Shown here piece after piece: positions 6,900 through 13,630 of a DNA stretch of 32,695 nt. Both the position numbers and the translations under genes were made by a program. How positions within the stretch are numbered: position 1 is the first letter of the stretch; each line of letters begins with the position of its first letter. The notes beneath the pieces are model-generated. The model was given only the letters and a program-made list of their open reading frames with translations, was not told where the DNA came from and searched no databases. The DNA comes from a virus, in IMG/VR virus record IMGVR_UViG_3300041417_000036, positions 1 to 32,695 of that record, one strand, 5' to 3'.

Positions 6900-7150
6900 G
6901 ACTTTACCTCCCACTTGAACCCCTTCCCACTTCTCAGCATCGCGTCGACCGCCGCGCAGCTCGTCTTGTACCTGAGCCACGCCCACGGCGCGATGCGCGC
7001 GTCGCCCGCGTACCGTGCTGCGTTGGGGCGCTTGCCGCTCTCCATCCAGCACACCGCCTCGCGCGAGTAGCCCATGAGCTCGCCCAGCTCCTCCTGGGTG
7101 AGGCCCCACGACTCGCGCCAGGCGCGTGCCTGCTCGTATTCAGTGGGCAT
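6896..7150 (-). CDS. Helix-turn-helix (XRE-like) protein (84 aa)
   Basis: An 84-residue protein with an HTH near residues 10-45: RAWRESWGLTQEELGELMGY, then SREAVCWMESGKRPN, the Cro/CI pattern of a helix ending in GLTQEELG followed by a recognition helix. The C-terminus (IAPWAWLRYKTSCAAVDAML) resembles small phage XRE-type proteins encoded beside DNA polymerase. The ATG at 7150 has GGAGG eight bases upstream. It is probably a regulator of this operon. Its target is unknown. Confidence 0.75.
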   Translation of the reverse strand: MPTEYEQARAWRESWGLTQEELGELMGYSREAVCWMESGKRPNAARYAGDARIAPWAWLRYKTSCAAVDAMLRSGKGFKWEVKS

Positions 7151-7180
7151 TCGCGGCGCCTCCAGGTGGTGCGTCGAATG

Positions 7181-7810
7181 TCACGACACCCACCCCCTCA
7201 GCTTGGCGATCGCCTCGGCGTAGTCGAGCGCGGCGAGCACCTCGCGCCTGTTACCCTTGCCGGCCCAGTACGCGCGCCCTTCGGCCAGCGTCTTGTCCCG
7301 ACAGCCGACACGCACGCGCTGCTCGCCGGTCTCGAGGACGTAGGTGAGGGCGCACCAGCCGTTGGGATCGCCGAGTTGGAACAGGCCCTTGATCTTCCCA
7401 GTGCCCAGGTCCGCGCCGCGCAGGTCCGCGCCGCGCAGGTCCGCGCCGCGCAGGTCCGCGCCGCTCAGGTACGCGCCGCGCAGGTCCGCGCCGCGCAGGT
7501 CCGCGCCGCTCAGGTACGCGCCGCCCAGGTTCGCGGCGCTCAGGTACGCGCTGCGCAGGTACGCGCTGCGCAGGTCCGCGCTGCGCAGGTCCGCGCTGCG
7601 CAGGTCCGCGCCGCGCAGGTCCGCGCCGCTCAGGTACGCGCCGCTCAGGTCCGCGCTGCGCAGGTCCGCGCCGCTCAGGTACGCGCCGGATCCGACAGCC
7701 CAGCGCACAGCGAGGCCGCGCTTCGTTGCCTCGCTTGCGTCGTCGGCGCAATCGATGTCGGCGGTGAACTGCGTTTCGCCGCTGAAACGGTTCGTCACGT
7801 CGTATTTCAT
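7181..7810 (-). CDS. Pentapeptide-repeat protein (209 aa)
   Basis: Residues 42-141 are 20 consecutive pentapeptides of the form (G/S/A)-A-(D/Y/N)-L-(R/S/G), predicted to form a right-handed quadrilateral beta helix. Pentapeptide proteins such as Qnr and MfpA mimic B-form DNA and bind topoisomerases, but many have unknown roles. The flanking N-terminal 41 and C-terminal 68 residues are not recognised; the latter contains NGWCALTYVLETGEQRVRVG. ATG at 7810 has a strong AGGAGG Shine-Dalgarno. It is the first gene of the leftward operon, with a GC hairpin in its leader (7837-7856). Confidence 0.88.
   Translation of the reverse strand: MKYDVTNRFSGETQFTADIDCADDASEATKRGLAVRWAVGSGAYLSGADLRSADLSGAYLSGADLRGADLRSADLRSADLRSAYLRSAYLSAANLGGAYLSGADLRGADLRGAYLSGADLRGADLRGADLRGADLGTGKIKGLFQLGDPNGWCALTYVLETGEQRVRVGCRDKTLAEGRAYWAGKGNRREVLAALDYAEAIAKLRGWVS
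7388..7687 (-). repeat. 15-bp tandem repeat, 20 units, coding for pentapeptides
   Basis: Twenty near-identical 15-base units (on the plus strand like CAGGTCCGCGCCGCG), each encoding one pentapeptide. DNA identity is higher than the protein fold requires, with the same codons reused, which indicates recent expansion by slippage or unequal exchange. Copy number may vary among relatives. Confidence 0.9.
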
Positions 7811-7836
7811 GGCATCCCTCCTGTTGCGATGCGAAC

Positions 7837-7856
7837 GCCCCGGCTTTCACCGGGGC
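7837..7856. other. GC hairpin in the leader of the leftward operon
   Basis: GCCCCGG, loop CTTTCA, CCGGGGC: a perfect seven-base stem located 27-46 bases upstream of the pentapeptide gene. It has no T-tract in the leftward direction, so it is more likely a leader structure than a terminator. Confidence 0.5.
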
Positions 7857-7914
7857 AGCCTCGCATGTTCGCCTCCATCACCGTGTATGCAACAGCATAA
7901 CTCACAGTATGTAA

Positions 7915-7943
7915 ACGCTACATCACCCGTCAGGCACTGTCAA
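7915..7943 (-). promoter_or_regulatory. Possible leftward promoter of the replication operon
   Basis: On the minus strand TTGACA (7943-7938) is followed after 17 bases by TAGCGT (7920-7915). The -35 is perfect and the -10 poor (three of six), so activation or a different exact site is possible. It would transcribe the pentapeptide gene and everything to its left, for which no better promoter was seen in the interval. Confidence 0.35.
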
Positions 7944-7972
7944 GCGCATGGCAGGTATGCAGTAATTGCATA
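7928..7972. repeat. 45-bp palindromic element, intergenic copy
   Basis: The 36 bases 7937-7972 match 11836-11871 with one mismatch, and similarity extends to a shared CGTCA nine bases upstream. The element holds an inverted repeat (GTATGCA...TGCATA). On the minus strand it carries CGCTTGACA, a consensus -35. Seventeen bases further left on that strand is TAGCGT (7920-7915), a weak -10. This copy may therefore supply the promoter and operator for the leftward operon. The second copy interrupts a gene. Confidence 0.75.
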
Positions 7973-7988
7973 GGTGGGGAGGAAAAGG

Positions 7989-8174
7989 GAGCCCGCCGGG
8001 TGGAGCGGGCTCGAAGTCTTGGGAGGAAACACGCCCGCCAGAGGCGGGCGAGGAGAGCGTTGCACGTGCGGGTGGTGGGGTCAAGCCCGCCGCGAGGCGG
8101 GTCAAGGGGCTTGCCTTGCCCGCCGGGAGGCGGGAAGAATGCGAAACCCCGCCCGGGATGCCAGCCGGGCGGGG
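7989..8174. other. Array of five GC-rich hairpins between divergent operons
   Basis: Five perfect inverted repeats follow one another: 7989-8012 (GAGCCCGC arms, loop 8), 8032-8050 (CGCCCGCC, loop 3), 8085-8101 (core CCCGCC, loop 4), 8119-8134 (CCCGCC, loop 4) and 8147-8174 (CCCCGCCCGG, ten-base arms, loop 8). None is followed by a T-run. The stretch lies upstream of the primase-helicase gene; short frames through it are arginine/proline-rich and not convincing. It could be a structured leader RNA, a protein-binding site or a replication element. Confidence 0.7.
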
Positions 8175-8248
8175 CGCAACAGAGGGGTGCCTGACCAGGG
8201 CAGCCCCTAGGTAACACGGCCCGCCAGCCGCAACAAGGGGCTTCCCCC

Positions 8249-10483
8249 ATGCTTCCTCCCCAGATCGAGCGATATCTCGCCGCTGGCTGGCGCGTCCTGC
8301 CGCTGCACGCGCCCGGCGCGCCGTGGTGGAAAACCGACATCGAGGAGGACCAGATCGGCAAGCGGCCGTGCGTGTCGCGCGGCGCCGACCCGCTGTGGGG
8401 CTCGAGCAATCGCGACGAGGCGATTCGCTGGGCGCGGCGGTGGCCGGGGTGCAACTGGGGGCTCGGCACCGGCGCCGGCCTCGTGGTGCTCGACCTCGAC
8501 AGCGCCGAGCAATGGGCACAGTTGCGCGAGTTGACGCTGCGCAACGCGCCGCTCCCACCCACCGCGATCGCGGGCACCGGGCGCAACCCGCTCGCCGCTC
8601 ACATCTACTTCGCAGGGGACCTCGACCGCTCGCCGCACCTGGGCGACATCCTGGTGCGCGGTGCGCGCAGCTACGTGGTGGCGCCACCAAGCATCCACAG
8701 AACCGAACAACCCTATAGGTGGCTTACCAATTTCCCGGTCGCGCCGCTCCCAGACTGGCTCAAGTCCTGCATCGAAACGTATGAAAAGCCTACCAAAACC
8801 GTCGCACTCCCACCTCCACCCGATTATATCATACGGCGCCAGCAGCTTAGCGGTGCACCCTCGCTCCTCGCGCGCGAGATCGCGTGGACACAGAGCCCGC
8901 GCACCCCCGAGCTGGAGGCGGAAATCAAGAGCGCGCTGCAAGCCATCCCACCATCGATCAAAATGCTGCCGTGGCTCGGCGTCGGTATGGCGCTCCACTC
9001 GCTCGGGTGGGGCGACGACCCGTTCGCTTGGTGGGTGGCGTGGTCGCGGTCGTGCGAGGAGAAATTCAGCGAGGCACGCTGTGAGAGCGCGTGGCGCAGC
9101 TTCGGCCGACGGACCAAGGGAGCCATCGGAATCGGGACGCTCTGGTTCCTCGCGACACGTCACGGGTGGGTGCGGCCCAACGCCGCACTCGGCGCCGCGG
9201 CCACGCCCGCCAGCGCGCGGATCAACGGCCACCACACCCCAACCCTGCTCCCGCCGGCGACCGCGCTCGAGGCGATCGAGTTCGACGTCAACAAGCGCGG
9301 GGTGCTGCCGACGTGCGTCAACGCGCGCCGCGCGTTGCGCAAGCTCGAGATCGCGTGCCGCTACGACACGTTCCACGAGCGCCTGCACGTCGGCGGGCGG
9401 GTGCTAGGGCAGTGGGCGGGTGAGCTCAGCGACCACGCCGACCATATGCTACGGGTGATAATCCAAGAAAAGTTCGGTTTCGACCCCGGTATGCAAAACA
9501 TCCACGATGCGGCGGTGGAGGAGTGCCTTTTATCGCCGTTCGATCCCGTGGTGGATTATCTCGCGCGCGTGGAGGGCGCGTGGGACGGGCGGGCGAGGCT
9601 CGGCGGGTGGCTCCACGCCTATCTCGGATCGCCCGGGGATGGCCTCACGGGCGCGTTCGGGAGGCTCACGGTGCTGGCGGCGGTGCGGCGGGCGCGGAGG
9701 CCCGGGTGGAAGCACGACGCGATCCTGGTGCTCGAGGGACCGGAGGGACGCGGCAAGTCTGCGGCGATCGAGATGCTCGCGGGCGCGGACAATTTTTCCG
9801 ACCAAGCGATATTGCTGGCCGACGACCGCCACCAGCAGGAGCTGATCCAGGGAGTGTGGCTTTACGAGATCGCCGAACTCGTCGGCAAGTCGGCGGCCGA
9901 CATCGAGCGCGTGAAGGCGTTCGCGTCGCGCACCGTGGACCGGACCAGGCCGGCTTACGGGCGGTGCCGGGTGGACCGGCCGCGGCGGTGCGTGTTCGTC
10001 GCTACCACCAACAACGAGACGGGCACGTACCTGCGCGCGGAGGGCAACAGGCGGTTCTGGCCCGTGCCATGCGGTCGCATCGATCTGGAACGCCTCGCGC
10101 GCGATAGAGACCAGATATGGGGCGAGGCGGCAGCGCTGGAGGCGCGCGGCGCGACCACCACCCTTGATCCGACGCTGTGGGCGGCGGCGGGCGCGATGCA
10201 AGCGAGCAGGCGCGAGGCGGATCCCTGGGACGACCTGCTTGAAGTGCTCGACCTCAAGGGCACGCAGGGGGTGACGATCGCGCCAAGCGGCGATGGTCGA
10301 GGGCATGAACGACGCGTCAGCACCGGGGACATCTGGACGCTGCGGCTGCAGCTGGACCCCGGGCGCCTCACAACCGCAACATCGAAGCGCCTAGCGAGCG
10401 CGATGAAGCGACTCGGTTGGGACGGTCCAAAAAAGATACGCGGGCTGCTCGGCACGTATCGGGGGTATTCCAAACCGATCTGA
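8249..10483 (+). CDS. Primase-polymerase / VirE-type helicase
   Basis: A 744-residue replication protein. Residues 1-160 are a bifunctional primase-polymerase (Prim-Pol) domain: GWRVLPLH (13-20), WGLGTGAGLVVLDLDS with catalytic D82-x-D84, H118, and SYVVAPPSIH (141-150). A linker domain follows. From about 290 comes a VirE/D5-like superfamily 3 ATPase with Walker A LEGPEGRGKS (495-504), Walker B GVWLYEIAEL and a sensor-like CVFVATTNN. Such fusions prime and unwind at the origin. The ATG has AGGGG about nine bases upstream. It is the first rightward gene and is followed immediately by the iteron-rich candidate origin, a common arrangement. Confidence 0.9.
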   Translation: MLPPQIERYLAAGWRVLPLHAPGAPWWKTDIEEDQIGKRPCVSRGADPLWGSSNRDEAIRWARRWPGCNWGLGTGAGLVVLDLDSAEQWAQLRELTLRNAPLPPTAIAGTGRNPLAAHIYFAGDLDRSPHLGDILVRGARSYVVAPPSIHRTEQPYRWLTNFPVAPLPDWLKSCIETYEKPTKTVALPPPPDYIIRRQQLSGAPSLLAREIAWTQSPRTPELEAEIKSALQAIPPSIKMLPWLGVGMALHSLGWGDDPFAWWVAWSRSCEEKFSEARCESAWRSFGRRTKGAIGIGTLWFLATRHGWVRPNAALGAAATPASARINGHHTPTLLPPATALEAIEFDVNKRGVLPTCVNARRALRKLEIACRYDTFHERLHVGGRVLGQWAGELSDHADHMLRVIIQEKFGFDPGMQNIHDAAVEECLLSPFDPVVDYLARVEGAWDGRARLGGWLHAYLGSPGDGLTGAFGRLTVLAAVRRARRPGWKHDAILVLEGPEGRGKSAAIEMLAGADNFSDQAILLADDRHQQELIQGVWLYEIAELVGKSAADIERVKAFASRTVDRTRPAYGRCRVDRPRRCVFVATTNNETGTYLRAEGNRRFWPVPCGRIDLERLARDRDQIWGEAAALEARGATTTLDPTLWAAAGAMQASRREADPWDDLLEVLDLKGTQGVTIAPSGDGRGHERRVSTGDIWTLRLQLDPGRLTTATSKRLASAMKRLGWDGPKKIRGLLGTYRGYSKPI

Positions 10484-10484
10484 T

Positions 10485-10769
10485 GTTCCAGTGTGTTCCG
10501 CTACGCGCGAGCTAGTGGAACGTTGGAAGCCCTTGATAATGCAGGTATGTTCCACTTGTTCCTTTAGTTCCTTTTTATCTATAGAGGGGTATAGTAATAA
10601 GAGGATGTGGACATGTATACGTTACATACGTATGGTATGTGTAGTATATATACTATTCCCTACCCCTCATAGGAGATGGGGGGTAAAAGAGGCACTAATG
10701 GAACAAATGTGCGATTTCAATGGGTTATAGTGGAACATGGGGGGTGCCACAAGCGGAACCGAGTGGAAC
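10485..10769. other. Candidate replication origin with iterons
   Basis: Ten copies of GTTCC/GGAAC occur in 285 bases: 10485, 10495, 10517(-), 10549, 10558, 10567, then 10700(-), 10732(-), 10755(-) and 10765(-). Seen in one orientation the longer consensus is about TGTTCCACT. The left group mostly points right and the right group points left, flanking an AT-rich centre (10572-10690) with TATAC, ACGTAT and TATATATA stretches in an otherwise GC-rich genome. It directly follows the primase-helicase gene. A 79-codon frame through it has no matching composition or recognisable product. Confidence 0.6.
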
Positions 10770-10780
10770 ACAAAAGGCGC

Positions 10781-10810
10781 TTGACAACCCCTAAGTGGAG
10801 TGCCTACATT
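10781..10810 (+). promoter_or_regulatory. Early promoter TTGACA-N18-TACATT
   Basis: A perfect -35 (10781-10786) and TACATT -10 (10805-10810) with 18-base spacing, directly right of the candidate origin and ahead of the 10918 gene. Two more promoters of the same form lie at 12460 and 13630. Confidence 0.65.
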
Positions 10811-10917
10811 GCGTGAGCCCGCCAGACTACGCGCGAATCCAGCCGGCGCACCGCAAGGCGTTCGATGCGGCGCTGCGGCGCCAGAACAATCCTGGTGCGG
10901 CGTGACAGAGGCGGTAA

Positions 10918-11328
10918 ATGGAGGGGAACGTGAAACGCAAAGCTTTTAAGTCGATTACTCGCTCGGAATTGGCGGAAACAACGCGCAAGCGCAATGCTTG
11001 GCATGCGGTGAACAGTGCGGACCAGCCGAAGTTCTCTCAAAAGCCGGGGAGCGTTTTCGAGAACGAGCCGGAGCGAAGGTCGCGGATGAAAGCGAATCGC
11101 GCGTCGCGCGCGATCGTGCTCTATGCGGCCGAGCTCGGGCGCAAGCGTGGCGTCCTGCCCTACGATCTCAGCGCGTGGGAAGCCTCGCACAACTTCGATT
11201 ATTCGGGCTTCGACGCGCCGCAAGCGTCGGTCCTGGTGGTGTTTCGTGACGGCGTGTCCGAGGTGCCGATCCGCGTCGAGAACCTGGATTGGCAGCCAGC
11301 CGAGCCCGTCGAGGAGTGCGTCGAGTGA
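10918..11328 (+). CDS. Hypothetical early protein (136 aa)
   Basis: Not recognised. The first 55 residues are basic and polar (KRKAFKSITRSELAETTRKR) and look disordered or DNA-binding. The remainder is a mixed alpha/beta domain (IVLYAAELGRKRGVLPYDLS, later VLVVFRDGVSEVPIRVEN). ATG at 10918 has GAGG upstream; GTG at 10930 after GGAGGGG is an equally good start and would remove four residues. It is the first gene after the early promoter at 10781. Its TGA overlaps the next start as GTGA. Confidence 0.6.
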   Translation: MEGNVKRKAFKSITRSELAETTRKRNAWHAVNSADQPKFSQKPGSVFENEPERRSRMKANRASRAIVLYAAELGRKRGVLPYDLSAWEASHNFDYSGFDAPQASVLVVFRDGVSEVPIRVENLDWQPAEPVEECVE

Positions 11329-11474
11329 CTCGCACCCTACGCCTGATCCTGCTCGGCGCCGCATGGCTCGTGGTGCCCGGCAGCTCGCTCCTGCTCCTGC
11401 CCTACCTCGCATGGCGCTTGACACGGCGCGCTAAGAGGTGTAGGGATTGCATATCGATAACGAGAGGGGAATGA
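11325..11474 (+). CDS. Small membrane protein (49 aa)
   Basis: GTG at 11325 overlaps the preceding stop as GTGA. The 49-residue product is basic at the start (TRTLR), has hydrophobic residues 6-30 (LILLGAAWLVVPGSSLLLLP), and ends in a basic tail with CRDC, consistent with one membrane pass. It overlaps the region just before the next gene, whose ATG comes one base after this stop. A consensus TTGACA (11418-11423) lies in its coding sequence and may feed the next gene. Function unknown. Confidence 0.6.
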   Translation: MTRTLRLILLGAAWLVVPGSSLLLLPYLAWRLTRRAKRCRDCISITRGE

Positions 11475-11475
11475 C

Positions 11476-11970
11476 ATGAGGTACGATTGTCTTGCGGCTT
11501 TGGGTCGATTGGGGATCGCCCAGGACGACGCGGCGGCGCTGCGGCGCATTTCGATGACGCTGCATCGCTGGCACGAGCTCGAATGCGGCGACGGCAATGC
11601 GCACGGCTCCTGGGCGATCGTGCGCGGCCGCAAGGATTCGAAGGGGCGTTTCGTCCACGATGACGACGGGCGGCCCTACCTCGAGCACCATCACTATCGG
11701 CACGGCGCTGGCGAGGATACCGTCAGCCATGCGCTGCTTCCCGATCGCGAGCGGGGTGCGTTGAAGCGTCTTGCGCGGATCATGGATCGTTACGCGCCGC
11801 TGAGCTTCTACGTTCAGGGCGACAGTCGTCATGTGCTGTCAAGCGCATGGCAGGTATGCAGGAATTGCATACCGCGCGGTGCGGCGCTCTACGTGCTGCG
11901 GCCCGGTGACGTGCCCGCCGGCGAGGATCCGAGCTGCTACTACTCGCGCGGCATTGCGGTGTACCGATGA
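11476..11970 (+). CDS. Conserved phage protein (164 aa) with an in-frame repeat insertion
   Basis: It resembles a widespread phage protein of unknown function with the signatures LRRISMTLHRWHELECGDGN, then GRPYLEHHHY, PDRERGALKRLARIMDRY and RGAALYVLRPGDVPAGE. From memory of the family, YVQ-x-D-PRGAALY is normally continuous. Here 16 residues (117-132, SRHVLSSAWQVCRNCI), encoded by 11824-11871, separate D116 from P133. That segment is the second copy of the 45-bp palindromic element seen at 7928. The frame is kept, so the protein may still be made. GAGAGGGGA serves as Shine-Dalgarno. Confidence 0.7.
   Translation: MRYDCLAALGRLGIAQDDAAALRRISMTLHRWHELECGDGNAHGSWAIVRGRKDSKGRFVHDDDGRPYLEHHHYRHGAGEDTVSHALLPDRERGALKRLARIMDRYAPLSFYVQGDSRHVLSSAWQVCRNCIPRGAALYVLRPGDVPAGEDPSCYYSRGIAVYR
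11827..11871. repeat. 45-bp palindromic element, copy inside a gene
   Basis: Matches 7928-7972 (36 of the 45 bases contiguous with one mismatch). Contains the perfect inverted repeat GTATGCA-N5-TGCATAC when the following base is included. Its right end coincides with the point where the interrupted protein family sequence resumes. Confidence 0.75.
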
Positions 11971-12065
11971 CCAGGATCATCCTCTACCGCGCCGCGTTCG
12001 CGTGCGCCGGCCTCATGGGCACGTACTGGCTCCTCGTCGGCATCTTCGTGTGGCTGACGTGGTGA
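11967..12065 (+). CDS. Tiny transmembrane peptide (32 aa)
   Basis: A 32-codon frame with ATGA overlap to the preceding gene and GTGA overlap to the next. After MTRIILYR it is hydrophobic to the end (FACAGLMGTYWLLVGIFVWL), a single membrane segment. Double coupling argues that it is translated. Function unknown. Confidence 0.55.
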   Translation: MTRIILYRAAFACAGLMGTYWLLVGIFVWLTW

Positions 12066-12274
12066 CGCTGCGGATCTTCGTGGGTCGCGCCGAGCTGTAC
12101 CGGCGCGACACCACGCTCGAGGGCCTGTCGGCGTCGATCGACGCGCTGGCGAGCTCCATGCGCGCGTTAGCGGGCCGCCAGTGCGTCGTAGCGGTCGCGA
12201 CCGCCGGGAACCTGTCCCAGGTCCTGGGACGCATCAGCGGGCAGAAAAACGGGGTTGGCGATGGCATGGCGTGA
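12062..12274 (+). CDS. Hypothetical small protein (70 aa)
   Basis: GTG at 12062 overlaps the preceding stop (GTGA). The product begins with a beta-like TLRIFVGRAELYRRDT, then a helix GLSASIDALASSMRALAG, then CVVAVATAGN and a polar tail. Not recognised. The same frame is open further upstream but overlaps two well-supported genes there. Confidence 0.5.
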   Translation: MTLRIFVGRAELYRRDTTLEGLSASIDALASSMRALAGRQCVVAVATAGNLSQVLGRISGQKNGVGDGMA

Positions 12275-12479
12275 CCAGCTGCGGACGAAGCGCGTCGCGC
12301 GCGGGGCGGAAGCAATCGCAACGCGCGCCGGCTTGGTCGACGCGCCGTGGGCGCGCAAGAACGTGCACGCGTGGCAAGCCGTCATGTGCGGAGCGCTCGC
12401 GAGGCGTAGCGAGGGCGTGCAACGCTATTTGCGCATGCGTGCTATGCGTGGGGCGCATGTTGACATGGGGCGAGTGTAG
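12261..12479 (+). CDS. Hypothetical basic protein (72 aa)
   Basis: Begins MAWRDQLRTKRVARG and is rich in Arg and Ala throughout. It overlaps the preceding gene by 14 bases and has only a weak GGGG Shine-Dalgarno. The early promoter at 12460 starts inside its last codons. Arginine-rich composition is also what a GC-rich shadow frame gives, so confidence is modest. Confidence 0.4.
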   Translation: MAWRDQLRTKRVARGAEAIATRAGLVDAPWARKNVHAWQAVMCGALARRSEGVQRYLRMRAMRGAHVDMGRV

Positions 12480-12489
12480 GGGTTACATT
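12460..12489 (+). promoter_or_regulatory. Early promoter TTGACA-N18-TACATT
   Basis: TTGACA at 12460-12465, TACATT at 12484-12489, spacing 18. It is followed by a short leader with AGGAG before the ATG at 12525. Same form as those at 10781 and 13630. Confidence 0.7.
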
Positions 12490-12524
12490 TAGAGCGTAGC
12501 AACGCAAACCATAGGAGCCGTGAC

Positions 12525-12860
12525 ATGGCTTGGTCCTGGTCGCACTCGCCGGAAGCTTACAGCGACGCTTATGATAATCTGCACGATCAGCCGCACGCTT
12601 GGCTCGCCGAATGTCTCGCCGAGTGGCAAGCGTCGAAGCCCGGGCAGTATGGACAACGCCACTTGCGCCTCGCGCGCTGGGAAAAGAATCTCGCGTGGTG
12701 CACGCAACAGTCGGCGGACGTGCTCGCCGATATGATCTGGGAGAAAATGTCCGAGCAGCAGACGTGCGACAACGGCGGGTTTAACGCGTGGGCGTGCCCG
12801 TTCGGCTGCCACAAAGTCTCGTTTTCGTGCTCGGAAGTCGAGGGGGCGTACCGACAATGA
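12525..12860 (+). CDS. Conserved hypothetical phage protein (111 aa)
   Basis: Starts MAWSWSHSPEAYSDAYDNLH, an opening seen in small early phage proteins of unknown role. It is helical, with many Trp and Gln residues in the first 75, and has five cysteines in total, three of them close together in NAWACPFGCHKVSFSC near the end, which might bind a metal. AGGAG lies eight bases before ATG. It has its own early promoter and is coupled to the next gene by ATGA. Confidence 0.65.
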   Translation: MAWSWSHSPEAYSDAYDNLHDQPHAWLAECLAEWQASKPGQYGQRHLRLARWEKNLAWCTQQSADVLADMIWEKMSEQQTCDNGGFNAWACPFGCHKVSFSCSEVEGAYRQ

Positions 12861-13228
12861 ATCGGATCCACCCGCAACGGGACTATGAGCAAGCGCTAGC
12901 CGTTCAGGCGCAATTGGAGTCCGCGGTGTCCCGTGCCAGCGCCGCACTGGCAATCTTTCCGCGACTCCCCAACGGCTTGACTCCGGACCATGTCAAGGCG
13001 AGTCCGGAATATCGGGCGGCAAAACTGCAGTACGATACCGCTTTCGGCAAGCTCCGGACGTTCAACGCGTCGTTTGTGAAAAGCTTTAGGGCCGAATTGC
13101 GCCGAGACCGGACCATGAAACGGCTTGCAGCGGCGCGGAATAACCCGAATCATCCCTATGGCGTCCTATGTCGGGTGGTATCGCAAGGGACTCCGATTGC
13201 TGGCATACCGGAAACCGAAACCGAATAG
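12857..13228 (+). CDS. Hypothetical protein (123 aa)
   Basis: ATG at 12857 overlaps the preceding TGA (ATGA). An alpha-helical, probably coiled-coil protein (YEQALAVQAQLESAVSRASA, later SPEYRAAKLQYDTAFGKLR), basic in its second half (FRAELRRDRTMKRLAAARNN). Not recognised. An in-frame extension upstream to 12788 would run antiphase through the previous gene. Confidence 0.6.
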   Translation: MNRIHPQRDYEQALAVQAQLESAVSRASAALAIFPRLPNGLTPDHVKASPEYRAAKLQYDTAFGKLRTFNASFVKSFRAELRRDRTMKRLAAARNNPNHPYGVLCRVVSQGTPIAGIPETETE

Positions 13229-13241
13229 GGAGTCAACGGCC

Positions 13242-13444
13242 ATGCGCAATAGCGATTTTGTGGATTTCGGCGCAGTACATTCCGCCGCCACCACGCACGC
13301 AAACCGGGTGACTCGCTCACCCGGGATCTTTTCGGCGATTCGTTCTCCGAGACCGGCGGATTCCTGTCATCCGGAGCGGCCGAGCAAGCCAAGGCGCGAG
13401 GCGTGGAACAATCGGCCGAGCTCGCGCCACGTGTTTCAAGGTGA
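13242..13444 (+). pseudogene. Possible frameshifted small gene
   Basis: ATG at 13242, with GGGAG upstream, opens MRNSDFVDFGAVHSAATTH. That frame soon becomes arginine-rich, like a shadow. From about 13307 another frame (-1) looks coding: GDSLTRDLFGDSFSETGGFL, continuing to a TGA at 13442-13444 that overlaps the GTG of the next gene. The second frame has no ATG, GTG or TTG start after its upstream stop at 13250-13252. The simplest reading is one gene of about 65 codons broken by a frameshift, or a programmed -1 shift; no classic slippery heptamer is visible. Confidence 0.35.
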
Positions 13445-13614
13445 CATTCCAGAACGGCTCAGAGTTCGGCGAGACGTGCGAGCGTTGCGGCTCGCACTAC
13501 AACACGCGGGTAGGCGGCACCGCCGCTGTCTACTGCTACCCGACGAGTGCATGGCGCGCGGCGCATCCCGAGGACGACGGACTGCTCGGCGAGTCGCGCA
13601 CCGTTTTCGGTTGA
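13441..13614 (+). CDS. Small CxxC protein (57 aa)
   Basis: GTG at 13441 overlaps the stop of the frame before it (GTGA). The 57-residue product has CERCGSHYNT (C13, C16) and C32, a partial zinc-ribbon pattern, then an acidic tail. It was chosen over the overlapping longer frame because its codons are typical of this genome, whereas the other frame is arginine-rich. No family recognised. Confidence 0.5.
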   Translation: MTFQNGSEFGETCERCGSHYNTRVGGTAAVYCYPTSAWRAAHPEDDGLLGESRTVFG

Positions 13615-13630
13615 CCCGCCTGCGGCGGGT
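13614..13630. repeat. ACCCGCC-nnn-GGCGGGT palindrome
   Basis: Perfect seven-base arms, loop TGC, between the CxxC gene stop and the next promoter; its last base is the first T of TTGACA. A member of the dispersed palindrome family. It may terminate or insulate but has no T-run. Confidence 0.6.

Noticed and set aside
7388-7687. CRISPR-like repeat array
   Set aside because: The units are 15 bases, directly adjacent with no spacers, and encode pentapeptides in a continuous gene.
10491-10730. 79-codon frame through the AT-rich region
   Set aside because: No Shine-Dalgarno, cysteine/methionine-rich chance composition, and it overlaps the repeat array and AT-rich core.
10813-10905. 30-codon GTG frame after the early promoter
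   Set aside because: Its start is only three bases from the -10, so it would not be included in the transcript.
11418-11446. TTGACA promoter for the 11476 gene
   Set aside because: The -35 is perfect, but at 17-18 bases only TAGGGA/AGGGAT is found, so the -10 is too weak for a separate call.
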